DNA of 64,000 bases from assembly GCA_002205965.3 (NCBI GenBank), contig NADL03000517.1, positions 434,001 through 498,000 on the forward strand. The letters are read 5' to 3'. Made by a program: the position numbers and the translations under genes. Below the pieces are notes generated by a model that worked only from the letters and a program-made list of their open reading frames with translations, was not told the DNA's origin and ran no database searches. The DNA is from Kappaphycus alvarezii (Eukaryota; Rhodophyta; Florideophyceae; Gigartinales; Solieriaceae). How positions within the stretch are numbered: the stretch's first letter is position 1; the number at the start of each line of letters is the position of its first letter. Below, in pieces: positions 18,480-32,491 of this stretch.

Positions 18480-19165
18480 AAAGGATAAAACCATTCCAGC
18501 GATGACTATCGAGCTTGAAAATGCAAGGTGCAAGTGTGCCAAAGAACACGTCGCCTGGATAGTATCTGCTTGGAAAGATGCTAATTTCACCGAAGATAAA
18601 AACCTTCTCTAGACGTATTTTACAGTTTTGCATATTATTGGCTCGAAATGAGAAGAGAAAAAAAGTTTTTCACCTCCTCAGCAGTGGCAGAATTGTCACG
18701 TTTTGGAATTCTATTCAATACTGTGGTATTTCTGATATTGTTTTTGTCACGAGAAATAGGATTTTAACCTTTATTGTACGTTTTTGGAGGAGGGCCTTCT
18801 ATTCCTCATTGAAAAATAATAAGGGAAAAACTTTATTTAACAGCATGATAATGCTGCGTGGCTCATTAGCAATTACAGAAAGCATTGGCGGGAAGGAGAT
18901 AACGTTTATGTACTTCCCTGGCCCACCTCATCCTTTATATAGAACCAAACAAAAAACCATGTGGGGCATTTTGGCACGTGAAATATATTAGAATCAGAGG
19001 ACATATGCGTTCAAGGAGCAAATAGAGAAGTGCATTAGTTACACTTGGAATCGCATCAGAAGAAGTTTCGTTACGAATCTTTCTAAGTTTCTTCTCAATT
19101 GCTACACCGATGTCATTGGGAAGAAGGAAAAAACTACTAATTATCAGTACCTGTTGAAGGTAACT
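18480..19165 (+). pseudogene. Old Tc1/mariner transposase relic
   Basis: Short frame-shifted stretches line up with a Tc1-type catalytic domain: KEHVAWIVSAWKDANFTEDKN (first Asp region), then WNSIQYCGISDIVFVTG, then QQHDNAAWLISN (second Asp motif). FYIEPNKKP (a decayed NPIEN) and WGILAREIY come next, then a helical tail ending in DVIGKKEKTTNY. At least four frame changes or stops are present. The first two catalytic positions are still readable. It is not the same subfamily as elements A and B. Confidence 0.65.
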
Positions 19166-20520
19166 AATAAATACTGCTATGTCACATATTTTTCGTCGGA
19201 AGTTGGTTCTATGTTACTTTTAAGACGAAAGATAGTTGTGAGACGCTCAATTATATTCAAAGATACTGCATGAATTGTACGTTGGCTCTCATCAATACCG
19301 GAACGTTGGTATTTTATGGAAATTGCTCGTTTTTTACATTCACGAAGCTATTTCTGGGTTGGACCTTTGGACCATTTATTTTTTAGCGGAAGGTACATCG
19401 GTCGTGTAATATGCGCAAGCAATAACTTATAATAAGTATACTTTAAATCATGGCAGTTGCGGTCTTTTAGTATATTAATTAGGTCTCATTCCCTATCGAA
19501 CTGATCCAAATAACCTCTCGAGACTGCGTCGATTTCCAGGCTCTCACTAGACTATGTCGATTCTTAGATCTCTCGCAACGACGAACCATCCCATGGAGGG
19601 CATTGATTCTCCACCCTCTTCCGCCGCCACGCTAAAATTGGTACATAGGGATCCCATAACGTCAATTGCGATATATTTGGCGATAAAATCCCTGCCAGTC
19701 GCTGCTGTGTGCCCAGAAGGAATATAGAGACGAAAAAGGTTTTCTTATCAAGTAGAGTACGAATTTTGCGCCCCCAAAGCTGTTCGCTCTGTACATGACC
19801 ATCTTTTAAATTGGGCAAAGAAAAGATAACTTGTATGGTGAAGTTAGAGCGGTTCTTTTGCGCGCTGTTTGGTTATTCATAAACGCACAGACCCCAAAAA
19901 GGAGATCTAATACCCTTTGAAAATTTGTTTATTCGTCTTTTGAGATTTTTTGTGAATTTATGTAGAAAAGGGGCACCGAATCCGGAATTATGGGGATTCA
20001 TGGTGGAGAGTGTAGCTGTTGGAAGATATTATTCTTGAGATGGACTGAATGGATAAAGTGGCGATTGTTGCAAAAGAAGAGAAAAAGCAGTCATAAATGC
20101 GATTAACTGCGGATTGATAAGAGATAAGGAACGTAGCGCTGAAAAAAATTCAAGAGATGACTCCGAAACCATTTCAGAAAATGAATAAAATTGCAACGAG
20201 GCGAGTAAGGGGAATAAATTAAGGAAAGAGTAACTTTGTGCAGTCCGATGATGAGATCACAGCTTCTGCATTTCTGAAATCCGCGCATAAGAGAGAGTAA
20301 GAGAAGTACACCCATTGACTACAATGAAAGTGGGTGCACAAATAGTGTGGTATCCAAAATGGGGTGGCATACACTATTAACAGTACCTTTGCGACGGTAG
20401 AAGAAAAAATAGTCTGGGTAAGGAGTGAGTGACGTTCTTTAGAGAGCTGCTTGTAGCAAATACAATTTTGGCGCCAGGTCAATCGCAAACTTTACGTACT
20501 CTCCACCACTTAGGATAGAG
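19165..20520. other. No gene seen
   Basis: An ORF on - at 19564-19818 has no recognisable domain. The sequence near 20330-20390 (AATAGTGTGGTATCC ... GGTGGCATACACTATT) has a small inverted repeat that might be an end of the neighbouring DDE element. Confidence 0.4.
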
Positions 20521-20523
20521 CCA

Positions 20524-22226
20524 TTGCAGGTTTCGCGATACCTCTGTTCGACACAAATACCTCACAAGCGCAGCTGCAGTCACCATATGCAAATACCGAC
20601 AAGTGGATCTCCAATACTTGCAGCGTTTCAACGTGCTCAATCCCGCAATAATGCAGCAAGTCAAACCGACCAGCAGGACACCAGTGTGGCCAGTCAATCC
20701 TCGAACACAGAAAAACAGCCTCTAAACCATTCCCAGCCCCAAAAAAACATTCTTCCTCAAAGAAGAGCAAACAATGTGCTTACCATTTCAATTTTCACCA
20801 AAGTAGTTCTCTGGATGCACAAAAAAGCCAACGAATCCACTGACAAGCACATAGTTTCCAGAGCTGTTAAGCAATTATCATCATTGTTTCGTAGCAGCGA
20901 AAAGGGAAACTTGCAGAAAGCTAGCCGTCTCTGGAAATCAAGATTTACATACATTAAATCAGACGGAACATTACATTCGCGTGGTATGACAACAGCAATT
21001 ACAAGAAGCACGTACGTGTTATTCAAACGAGTAAGTTTTGAGGCCATGAACGCCAGAAGAAAGAAAAAAAGCCCGGGTGGCCGCTTTGCCACATGAGTTG
21101 CTTTCTTAATTCGAAAGACCTCACAAACTCGGAGTCGTATTCAATTTGAAGACGTTACAGGCACTTTCATTGCACTTAGTTCATCACTCTGAAAACCATA
21201 TTTATGACAAAAAAATGATTGAATCAAATACCAAGAAGCCCATTGCAACATGCGTAAACCGTCGCTGGGTACAAAATGTCACCGATCGATTCCGAATGTT
21301 GAGCCGATTGCATTCAGGAAAGCACATATTTTCACCCCAGGAAAAAGAAATAATTGAAAAGTAAATGGCTTTTCACCGTGGTTATCTTGCAAGAGCATTC
21401 AGGGCTGGCCACCTCGACGAGAATGGTATTGAGAACGCTGGTGAAACGCACTTCATTACAAATATGGATTATGGCAAAACACTGGGTTTTTTTAAAGAAG
21501 TGGAAATCAAGTACGCGGACGTTGTGTAGGGTGGGGAAGGAATGACGATGATAGTATGGATATGTAGTGGATGAGATACAAGCGTTCAACCTGTCTTCAT
21601 GGTTCTCAAGAACGACAGACGCAGTTACCCTATTCGCGGCGTCCCAGACGATTTTCCGAACGTATCGTACCGAAGCGGACCAAAGGGCTGGATGGATACA
21701 GTGGTGATACCGAAATGGCTCTAGGAGAACAAAGTCGTAAAGGCGCTGCCACATGGTCGTAGGCGAGTCTTATACGTTGAAAACTGTAGCGGGAATAGTA
21801 AAGCACCGGCGTTAAAAGGGGCAGCGGAGCAGATTAATACGGAGATACGTTACTTCCCTGCAAGCGCCACACACCTTGTGCAACCGGCGAATTTGTTCGT
21901 CATTCAGAAAATTACGATTGAATGGAATACGAGGTGGAAGGCATACATACGAAATGCGAAAGATATCGGACGCTTCTTGGGCACCTTCGGGCAAAATGCA
22001 CAATCCCGGTAAGTCTTTCTTCCTACGTTTGGCGGCGTTGGCATTAAATGATGTCAACAGGCAGCGTGATGAAGATGGTCTGACTTTCGCTCGAAAGGCA
22101 ATGATTCGTACTGGGATGCCGCTCAATGTGAATGGGTTGTGGGAGGAACGTCTACTCTACCCGAAAATTCAGGGTATTGTTGCAAAAAATCGGGCTTATT
22201 TCGAAGGCATGACCGCCCAGGATTGA
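20524..22226 (+). pseudogene. DDE_1-superfamily (pogo/CENP-B-like) transposase relic
   Basis: 20524-21096 is an open N-terminal segment with helices and an LQKASRLWKSR block. After a frame change near 21090, 21146-21364 reads CVNRRWVQNVTDRFRMLSRL. From 21364 a long frame, interrupted by three stops, gives FITNMDYGKTLGFF (first catalytic Asp), then RGVPDDFP. It then gives VLYVENCSGNSK, where VDNCSGH is expected, and THLVQPANLFVIQKI, where QPAD is expected. So the second Asp is Glu and the third is Asn: catalysis is lost as well as the frame. The tail shifts frame near 22010 and ends at 22226. It is longer and more divergent than the pogo-like copy at 57.8 kb. Confidence 0.7.
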
Positions 22227-22313
22227 CTTGAGAGGCCAATGAACCTTCAAGAACAGTGGTGGCCTGGAAATGTGGTCGGGAAGTACCCACACTATATATG
22301 TCAAAATGAAATA

Positions 22314-22441
22314 ATGTGGCCCACAGTAAATCCGGTAGTACCTGAATCGGCGTGGTACCGTTGATAGTGTGACCCACTTTAATAAAGGTTTCTTTGTGCT
22401 CAATATTTCTACATAAATTAGTGTGGCCCAAGTTAATGAAG
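22314..22441 (+). repeat. Three spaced imperfect repeats downstream of the DDE_1 relic
   Basis: TGTGGCCCACAGTAAATCCGG (22315), TGTGACCCACTTTAATAAAGG (22368) and TGTGGCCCAAGTTAATGAAGG (22421) share the core TGTGRCCCA...TTAAT.AAGG at about 53-bp spacing. They may be subterminal transposase-binding repeats of the adjacent element. Confidence 0.5.
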
Positions 22442-22544
22442 GCACTGGGTGTAGAGGCTTTATGTTCAAATAGGTATATGTAAATAGAGTTTGGGAGAGC
22501 TCTATGAAAGTTAGAGCGATTTGAAAGAAGCAACCCACTGAACA

Positions 22545-24270
22545 GAAATATTGAACTTAGACGAAACCCAGGTTGATTTCGAAGTTGAGAAGCCTAAAAA
22601 TTCACTATAGTAGAGAAATAAGTGATGTGATGTTATGTTATTGCTATGGCCGAAGAAGAAATGGCCATTGTAGTGTGGAATTTTTTTCTCTTAGTGACAT
22701 ACCTGGCTTATATTTTGCCACGCTCGAACTATATATCGGTTAAAAGTCTAAGTAACTTTCGAATCCAGGTGATAAAAAAATAAATAGTGCTTTATTTCTC
22801 TCCATTTTATATACGGGTCTTGAATTTGAGTGAAGTACCTCCAATATAAGGAGCTACAAAGGGAGCGAAGAAGGTTTATAAGACGATAGAAATCATTCAT
22901 TCATCTTCAATAGTTGCATCATTTTTTTTTGAATTTTTACTCCACAGAAACAAGTACCGAGCCCATATATAGATTAAACTGCGCTTGGGCATTGAAAGAT
23001 TCAAGTTTTTATACGCTATTTTAACTACGGCAACGTAAAATAAGCTGAGTCGCCATAGATGTAGAATTGCCTTCCATTAACAGCAAGCAAATACTAAATA
23101 ATTTGTATAGCACTGCATTTTCGAAGTATTATTATACCATGAATACATCCAGCCTCCGCCAAAATGAAAGGAGAAGATAGTTTCACAAGAAATAATTTAC
23201 TTTTTGTATGTATCAAGCATTGAAATCTTTTATGATTGGAGAACAATACTCATTGGTTATTACTGTCATATTAATTTCAGTGCAATCGAGAAATTATACC
23301 CAGCTTTATAATGTTTTTGCAGCTTTTTTCACAGCGTTACCATAAATTAGTGCTTTTGATTGCTTCAAATTTTCTTGAAATTCCTTGAGCAGACACCTTT
23401 CTTCCGCTAAACTTTACCTTGGTCAGATGCTTCTTGCTTCGACTAATCTTTCTCCAGCCTCTTAGAACACCTACATAAATACCATATACTCCATTACAAA
23501 TAATTCATCAAAATAATACTATGTTTGAAAAGACGACACAACGGGGCATCATTGGTACCTCCTACTGGACAAGCCGAGAAACCTCTTGTGTAGCTTACAA
23601 CATAGCCTGGTGATGTACCGCCGCCATCCGAATCAACGCACTGCATTGAGCTGCCGGGAGAATCGGATCTTGATACCCATCTAAAATTACAGGGTTTCGG
23701 AGATATTGCGTTCGAGAGGCCATGCCTGCTATTCAGACGGTCCCGCGCCTGAAGCGGATACAAACTGTTCACTTTCTCGCACATGGGATTGTACGGTGCC
23801 TTGTGAAGCTGCGGCTTTGGTGAAAGCTTGGTCGCCAAAGATTGGCTCTCTCTGAGGACTTGTGTAGTGCAATTCGCGGTGCGCAGTTCTTCTCGTCTAG
23901 AAACGGAACCCCGTCAGACAATGAGAAAACCAACACACGCACACCAAGAAACACATTGTGTTCGCTGTCCCTCTTTCTCTTCAAGCACCCTGCGATGCAG
24001 TAGCACACCTCGCCGACGGCGAGGAGAAGTGGGGCTGGAAGAGCGGGGGTGATTCCTTGGACGACTGGACGGTATACTTATCCTCCGGGTTGTAAGGCTG
24101 AAACGTGGTCCGCAGAATGCTAGAATCTTGATAAGGATAGATTACAAAGAACCTTAGACACCAAGGGTGTAATACTAGACAAAGAATATGTAGTAGTGGG
24201 TCAGTAGTGCTGAATATCTCCTTTGGAGATAAGGATGTTGTCACTAACGACAACCTTGAAGTTACTACTT
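22545..24270. other. No supported gene; one unrecognised minus ORF
   Basis: An ORF at 23494-23838 (-) encodes about 114 residues with several cysteines and glycines (for example SSMQCVDSDGGGTSPGY). I do not recognise it. It starts from no clear ATG context and overlaps a short + ORF. The rest of 22545-23490 is AT-rich with nothing readable. Confidence 0.3.
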
Positions 24271-24280
24271 GTATATAGAC

Positions 24281-24308
24281 GCCGGAGTCCGGGGCGCCAA
24301 GTTTGAGT
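24281..24308 (-). other. Possible LTR-element primer binding site and LTR end
   Basis: On the minus strand the sequence reads ACTCA, three bases, then TTGGCGCCCCGGACTCC. This mirrors the ...CTCA-AC-TGG layout of the gypsy element here. TGGCGCC is a common tRNA-complementary start. An LTR would then occupy DNA to the right of 24304, but I cannot find its other end or any coding part. Confidence 0.25.
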
Positions 24309-24309
24309 A

Positions 24310-26100
24310 AATATCACAAACAAACAACAAAAGGAGTATTATAATATCGGGGGAAGGAAACAAAAAGGGGGATCCGGCGGATAAACGTGGCTATAGCCGA
24401 AGTTTCCGTTGACAAGGTTTCTGCAAAGGCGTAAGTTGGGAGTAAAGTTCAGAGCCAACACAGGGGTGGCTGTTTAGTCTGGGGCCCTAGTGGTCAGGTA
24501 GGTATAAATACTAGTTAGCTGGGTTAGGGTTATCTACGACGGCGGGGTACGTAAAGTTAAGGTTAGCCGAGTAATGGAGATCCAAGTTGGAGATAATTAA
24601 ATTCGACACTTGGCTCAAGAGGTGACTTTCACCTACGAAAATGTCAGGTCCAATTTGGGGGCCGAATTGTCCGGACTGCAAGCCCTCAGACCTTCTCGGG
24701 TGATTGTACGATACCAAGGGTAAGAATGGGCGACAAGCGAAAACTTACCTTACTGTACAGTGCAGTGCCTGCTGGTTAGCAGTGAATCAGATCACTATAA
24801 TCAGCTCTGCCGATGGCAGTACAGTGTGAGTGCCAATTGCACTACAACTTGGTCTTGAATTCGAGCGTAGCGTTCGGGGATGGGCACTCGATGTGCTCCT
24901 GCCAGATTGACGGGTCCACATCCTTGATCAACTAGACAAATGAACAATGAAATTCGAAAAAAGAATGATAATAATGAGAAAAAACAATAGGAATGATACG
25001 AAAACAAATTCCTTGGCCAGCTGAACTTCCAAAGACTCACTCTTCAACGGCGAGTGACTCACCCATTTTGATGAGGTAAGAAATACGTCCAAAACTTGGC
25101 CCTTTTTAGGCCGGGAAACCAGAAATACAGTGCAACGACCTGAAGGGTAAAACACACACCAACATTCCAACAACATGCGGGATGCGCAAAGGTATAAGTT
25201 GGGATCGGTCGAAGATATGTTCAAATGGAACACATGACTACGCCCACGAGTTTAGCCGTGCAGAGTTACTGAAACATATTTAATATGTGATAGGTCACCA
25301 ATCTTTACTGGAAAAATGGCGGGGGCGGCGACGCCGAAGTGAGGGAGAATGCTAAGCCTGAGTCGGTTCGCAAAGGCAAGGGTGACGACTTCCACAAGTA
25401 CAAGGCATCACTCCCTTGTGCTACTGTCTTTTTAAAAGTATTTTTTGTCCCCCTTCCACGCGTTTTACAGATGAAATACCTAGATCAGTGAAAGTACAAC
25501 TTGTACCGACTCAGTAGTGTAGCGTAACGCTGCGAGAATCAGCGGTTCCCTTGGCTTGTGGCTGTAATATTGCTATATGCAAATATCCTTGAAGTGTAAG
25601 GGCGCTTTTGCGCCCGTCACTACGTGAAGTGTGCTGCGAAGAGCCACCTTATATATCTACCTACAACGTGTGACCATTATTACCACAACGTTAACTGTAC
25701 AGCTGGTTTAATTGAAACTTCATATAGAATATGTGAGATTTGTGGCAACCTTGTGTATATCAAGCGGATAGTCGGCTTTCAGCCTTGGAAAGGTTGGCAG
25801 TAGCACGACCTTAGCTCGTATTCAGAAGGCAGTAGTAGCAACCAATGAAAATGTGCCAAATAATCATTGAAAGCTGCGCCGGAATTTTCTTTACATGTGT
25901 GCGATCTGTTGCGACGCAACGGCTCCTTCGCATAATAGCTTGCTCCCCAGTTACTAATCCAAATTTTTGCTTTTTTTCATTTGAACCAAGGCGTAGGTCC
26001 ATTTCAAAAGAAAACCACTGAATTTTCCCGAAATTCGAAAGGATTAGTTGATTGTACAAGTGCTGAATCCTCCATTTGTACTGAATTGATTAATTTTGGA
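24310..26100. other. No gene seen
   Basis: Mixed-composition sequence. TATAAATA occurs near 24505, CAGTGCAGTGCC and GCAGTACAGTGTGAG motifs lie near 24750-24830, and a short palindrome ACATATTTAATATGT near 25274. ORFs on both strands are short and unrecognised. Confidence 0.4.
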
Positions 26101-29100
26101 GTAAGCAAATATATTGGATTACAAATTGCCTAGTATGACTTTTTTCACTGGAAATTAAACAATTAATATCTATTACTTTTAAACCATTACTATTCACAGT
26201 TTTCAGACATTTATTGCATCAAGCAACAATTTACGTTCTAGTATCCCTTAAAAATTCTGCCAACATGAGGGATCAAAAATTTCATGTTTAATTATTGAAA
26301 AATCTCTTCTCAAGAAATTTAACCAACCGTTCTCTGAGATCAACTGAAATATGGTAGAAGGGCCATAGGGATGCCAAAAGAAGGTACCACAGACCGTTAT
26401 GTGGTTCGGAAAAGAGCTCAAAAGCGGTATATTCCAGAGAAAATTCTTTACTAATTCGGAACTGTTAGAATTCACAAGAGCGATGGCAGTCTGTCATAGA
26501 TTGATACCGAGAAAGAAGCTCATTAGCTTACAAACAAAATGCTTCGGTGTCCAATTTGCCTAGTCTGAAACTATTTGTTAGGTAAGTCTGGTTGAAGAAA
26601 GCACTTCAATAAAAACAGAAACTCATCCGAAATCTACTGGAAATAAAATCATTGTAAAAGGTAAAACTATAATTAAAAGATAAGACGCTCTTCATGAAGA
26701 GGGTAAAATCTATTTTGGAGATTTAATAAGGGTAAAACAGTTTCAAATATAAATAAGCGGACTATGAGGATGTTAGCATTTAATTTGAAAGTTTCTGTCA
26801 GTTCGAGACGCTAGGATGTGCATATACAAATGCATTGGCCCAAAATATAAGGTATAGCTGTGAAAATTATGCAAACTTGTCATCATCTTTTTCCAATGCC
26901 TCTAATTCTATTTTATTCAACTATTTTCTTCTCTAAGATCTTTGCTTTATAAATTATTTTCTCAATTCATACACAGCGAGAGAAATTTGGAGGTATTTTT
27001 TGGGTTCTTCAAACTCAAGAAAAGGTCATTGTTCGCGATAGCTAGGATACATACAGCCCCTAAAGCTTAGGAAAATTGCATATAAAAGCTCTGGGACCAG
27101 AATCACACGCTGTAGAATTAATAGTAGGTAATGACTTGCACTGGCTTATGAAGAAATATTCATTTCATGGAGCCTAATCAGTTACTGCACTGAACTTATC
27201 AATCAAAATTGAGAACCTCATGTATACTCACCAGATTTCCTTTGGTTGGAAGGAAATGCGTCAGAATTGTATAATCTGAGGCTAGATGTAGTGATAGATG
27301 TCTCCTATAAAACCTAGTTATGTACTGAAAATCTGAAAATGAATTTTAAACATGAGCACCTGCTTGCAGTGACTATGGAATGGTTATTGAAGTAAGGATT
27401 TGTGGAATTGGAGATGGAAGAGGATTCATTGAATGGACTCTTAAAAGTTACGCCTTATATGATAGCACTTGTGGAAACATGGCTCTTGTCAGGCAGTGTT
27501 GTTTCCGGTAATTATTTCATTTCTTCATTCGTACGTGAAGAAGCTTTTCAAAGAAGACCTTACGTCTCATTTAATCTAAATATGACTACAAAATTCAATT
27601 TTTGATGGAATATTCTTCAAGTCAATAGATGTCTCATCTAAGGGACCATATCCTAATGGCCGCAACTGAGCTTGTTATGAGGGTTAATCAGAATTTCACA
27701 TCCATTATTCATTAAAAAATATTATTAGAGATTCTCTGCTTCCAATAACTCTATCCTATTGGATGTTCTGGAGTAGCCCTAATAACAATATTGGCCACAG
27801 TATGGAAAATAAACTTTACCTATTTCAATGAGAAACTATTGCCATGTATATTTGAAATTTTGTTCGTCTCAACTTCAAATATACACCACAGAGGTTTTCC
27901 TACGACTTATTTAGAAATCTCAAGATTTATTTAATTCTTGAATGATCAGATATGATCTATAAATAGTTCACGGTTATGTCAACTTGAACTCAGGGAAATT
28001 TCTCAAATAATATTCTAGGTACAATATCATGACTTTGAAGAGTTTTTGTTCGATTTTTATATATTTCTTGGTTTAATATACTAGGAATAGAACTTAATGT
28101 AGATTGCTCTGTTTTACGCGTTTTTGTTCGAGTTGCGTCCTTTTTCGATGACAAAATTTTGATTTCACTACTTTGATGATACTGTACTTGCAGTAACAAA
28201 TAAAGAAGCAATTATTATGTGGTACTCATCGACCTGTATATGGAAAACGTGCAGTTCTATTTTCGTATAGCTCAGAAAATTTCTGAAATCAATGAAACAC
28301 AGAGATTTATAGTAAGAATCAGAAAAACATCAATCCAGATGGGCTCTTTTCCCGTTTTGCGTTGACTCTCAGCTGCAGAGCAAATAGACGATAATTGTGT
28401 ATTATAGAAATTCGAAGTTTAGACTTACTGAACCACGAATTAGTTGAAATTCAGAACCTTAAAGTCTATCGTCTCTTTTTAAAGTTTTCCGTAGTTTCAT
28501 AAGTTAAAAAAATAAAATTTGAAACGAAAATGCCCGCTAGGATCAGTTTAGTTGAATATAATTAAAACGTTTAGCCCATGAAGATTTATTCTGAGACATT
28601 TTGAGTGCTATTCTCAGGAAGGATAAAGCCACTTAAAATTGAATAATTTTTGTGGATTTATTGTGCTGGTATTTCTCAGATATTAGTTTTTTAGGCAGCA
28701 GCTTCTCCGAAAAGCATAAAACTGAATATTTACATTTTAATCGTACCTTTACTTCTTTTAAAGCCTAAAAATGATTTTATTTTATAAAAAAATCCGAAGT
28801 AATGGACCTAAATAATAATTTGTGAAGCTTGATATGTATTAAAATTCTAATAAATGATACTTTTTTCTTCTTTTATTTGAAATATTTATTTTAAATCCTT
28901 CAAAGCAATCATTTATCGTTCCAGAACCTCTCTACATAAAAGTCTTTGAATACATATGGTACGTTTTAAGCCCGGTACATAGTAAAAATTAGTAAAATTA
29001 AGCATTTTTAGAATTACTTGTTCTGAATCTTGGAAGCAATTAGTATTTACTTATAAGTTATGTCTATATAGAATCAGTAGATAAATGGTAAATAAGATTT

Positions 29101-32100
29101 TTTTCACGTATTTCACAAGGTTAACTAAATACTTTCCCGCTCGAAAAGATTTCAATTATACTTATTTTGACAAAGATGTCTTTACAAAAAAACTTAACTT
29201 CGTGGTTAGGCACGTAAAAATTAATTTTCAAACCTCTTCAAGTACAAAACTGCCCCTAGATTATAAATGAACCGATGTGAAATTCACATGTTGGATATAT
29301 TTTAACGTTCAAACTGAAAAGGTATTGTTCAAATATAAAGTAATGACATGCCAACTGTTCTTTAAATGATGTTTTTAGTTTCAATGTGTCTAAAGTATAC
29401 GTCAGAATCGAAAATTTTCACATATTTGTATCCTTAAAACAAAAGGGCGCGGGGGAAGCTTGAAAGCTAAAGAAAACATTAATTTATTGACCTTTCAATG
29501 TGTCATAGACGTCAATGGAAGACTTAGCAAATTGGTTACATTTAATCTTCATATATTCAGCGATTGAGATCAATGCATAGTGAAAAATTATTTTTTCTCC
29601 TACGGAATGTTCCCAACGTCGAAGAAATTGGAGGAAAAATTCAAGCGAAAATGTGCTAAGTCTTACAACTTTTTAATTACACTGATAAGAGTATTAACAG
29701 CTTTTTTCAACCTTCTTACCCTCTAGTTAAGGTTCAATTTCGTTCAAGTTATCCCGTCACTATCTTAATGTGGATAATATCGTCGGAAATGAGCAAAGTA
29801 GAAACTATGGAGCACTAATTTTCTGGAATTTGTGGTTTACAGAGGATTCTTTTAATAAACAGTCACGAGTTCCGGTAAAAATATTTTTTGCATCAGTCAT
29901 TGCACAATAAAATATAGATCGGACTTTTTTGTTCATCTGAGGGCAATGATTTCCTCAATTTCAGAATCCATTCTGCACAACAGCACTGTGTAATGCAATA
30001 AAAGAACAATTTGGCACAGGTAAATACAGTGCCATACAATGCGCTATGGTGTAATACAGAACATGCAAATAAAGTACTGCTGTACACATAACTATCACTG
30101 CCACCACACAAACCCAATGTAATGTGATGCATACTTCTTCCTTAGAGAAATAAATCTATCTCCTATTAAGAAAATGGATTTCGAGAAGACGTATGTGATC
30201 TGCTTTCATTATAACGAATGGAAACTTTTTTTCTTCTCTAGGGGAAATAGGAAGAGACGAAAAAGTAATTTTGAGAGTGTAGTAACATACGATATTCTCA
30301 ATGTAAAAAATATAGCATTATATGCTAGCACGTAGGTAGTTAGAGGCAATAGAACTGATTTGAATTTAGCGAGATAGCATTATTTAACCTAAGTTTATAT
30401 TTTAATAGGTTCAAAAGCTTTTGACCTCCTTTTTTGAAAAAAATGAATATTAAAAAATTTATCAATCACAGTAGATGCTGTATGGGTGGGAATTCTGTCA
30501 GTTTAGTTTCAAATATTTTGTAATAAAACAATTAAAAAGAAAATTCATAAATGAATATCGCTATCGCTAAATTTCGTGTTGGAATAATATCCGACTTAAA
30601 TTTGGATCCACTAATCTATCATGGAGTTCAAATTTTCTTATCAAATTAATATCTGGTTTATAGCAGTTGTATCATAATCCTAAACAATTTCATACATGTT
30701 TCGATGCGTTCATCTTTTATAAATCTAAATCTTTTAAGTATCTAAATTTTTTAGGAATATGAGAATAAATTAATGCGAAGACTAGTCCTCATATTTTTTG
30801 ATTTTTCCAACTGAGTATGGCTTTGTATATCTTTCAGATGAGAGAAACTTTATCGAGTGAAGTTTGAATGTATTTCAATGATGCAGACGCTGCTTTTTAT
30901 CGTGGTTTGATATAAAGAAACTGACCCGCTAGAATGAATTACACGAACGCTACGGAAAAACTTCACAGAAGTAGGTATTTTGGGGCTATCCTTCGTTTGC
31001 TTTTAATTCAGTTTCAGTCCTTTTAAATTGATAAGTTATACTTTTAGCGGAATGATGTGGTAGAGAATTAGATAATATAGAGGAGTGAACTATTTTTTTG
31101 AAGCTATAACATCAGTGGTATTGAAAAAAATAGGCTCAATGGAATTTGAAAACGTATACACCTCATACATTTAGTGATACAGTTGAGGAGGTCGGGCTGA
31201 ATCCAAACGATTACAGCGGATAGAATTTCACGAGTAAGAGCGAGGGTTTAAACCAGGAGAACGAGAGTAAAGAAAATTGTTATGGTTGTATCTCAGATAT
31301 TGGCGCAAGTGTATCAAAATGGGAGCTCACGCGATAATAAACAGAACAGATAAGAAAATTAACAGAGCGAATGGTCCAATAAACAAAAAAGGGCAGAGAA
31401 TGACGAGTAGTTAAATGTAAGAAACTTGAAGGTAAAAAAATAGCACGGAATTGAGGTTGACCACCTGATTCAAGGCCTTTTCATCAGTTTACGTCAAAAG
31501 CTACATTTTGCTCATCAGTGACCAAAAGGTAAATAATAGAAGTTAAAATTCAGAAGGCGTCGAGTTAATACGTAAGTTCGAAGCTTTTTCTGTAAAATAG
31601 AATATTTTATATGTCCAAAAAATTATTCATGGCACATCTATGCTGATTTTCCTCCGATATTTTTATATTAAAGGCTATTGCGAACGCCCTTGAATCATAT
31701 GCTCCTTCTCGATATTCTAGAAAGGTCTGTAAATGATACAAGACGAGCACATTTCATTTAATTAATTAAATACTTCAAGTATAACAAAACTGCATCTAAA
31801 GGAATCAAAGAATTTTAAAATCTTTGAATGTACACAACGACAGGAATAGAAATATGCATTATGGATAATATGAATAAATAATTGCCCAACACCATATTCG
31901 GGGAAAATTTTTCATTTTAATTTAAATGTAAATTTAATTGAACTTCTTGCTTAAATTTGAGCTTATTTTTAATATTGATACAAAATATACTCAAGTCTCG
32001 TAAATTTTAACTGCAGTTTTGGATTATTTAAAGTATGCTACTTAATAACCGCGTTGTATTTGAAAGTTTGAGATCAATTTCTACCCAATTTGATGCCCTT

Positions 32101-32397
32101 ATACGTTCAAAAAATTATCTTTTATTAGATCGATGCTGCAAGTAGTAAGCTGGTAGTAAAGCTTTCAAAAAGGTTTAGAATTAAGTAATGGTAAACGAAT
32201 TTTATATTAGATCCCTTCGATGCCAATGCTTTAGAAAAAAAATCCCAAGGCTTTCTTTACTCTTGTATATAACATTCTTCAATTAAAGCTGCAATACGGT
32301 TGAATGTTAAAAACGAAATAACACAGAAATTATTTTTGATAAACACTTTTTTAAATTTCATCATTAAGCAATGAGCATAAAGAAAGAACTGATGCAT

Positions 32398-32458
32398 AGA
32401 AATATGTTATATACGATACCATTTTACGCATGAATGGTATCGTATATAACATATTTCT
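32398..32458. repeat. 26-bp perfect inverted repeat, 9-nt loop
   Basis: The left arm 32398-32423 and right arm 32433-32458 are exact reverse complements, around loop TTACGCATG. The right arm is followed by a near-copy in direct orientation (32459-32485, two substitutions). RNA or cruciform DNA of this sequence would be very stable for its AT content. Confidence 0.95.
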
Positions 32459-32491
32459 GAATGGTACCGTGTATAACATATTTCTATTTAA

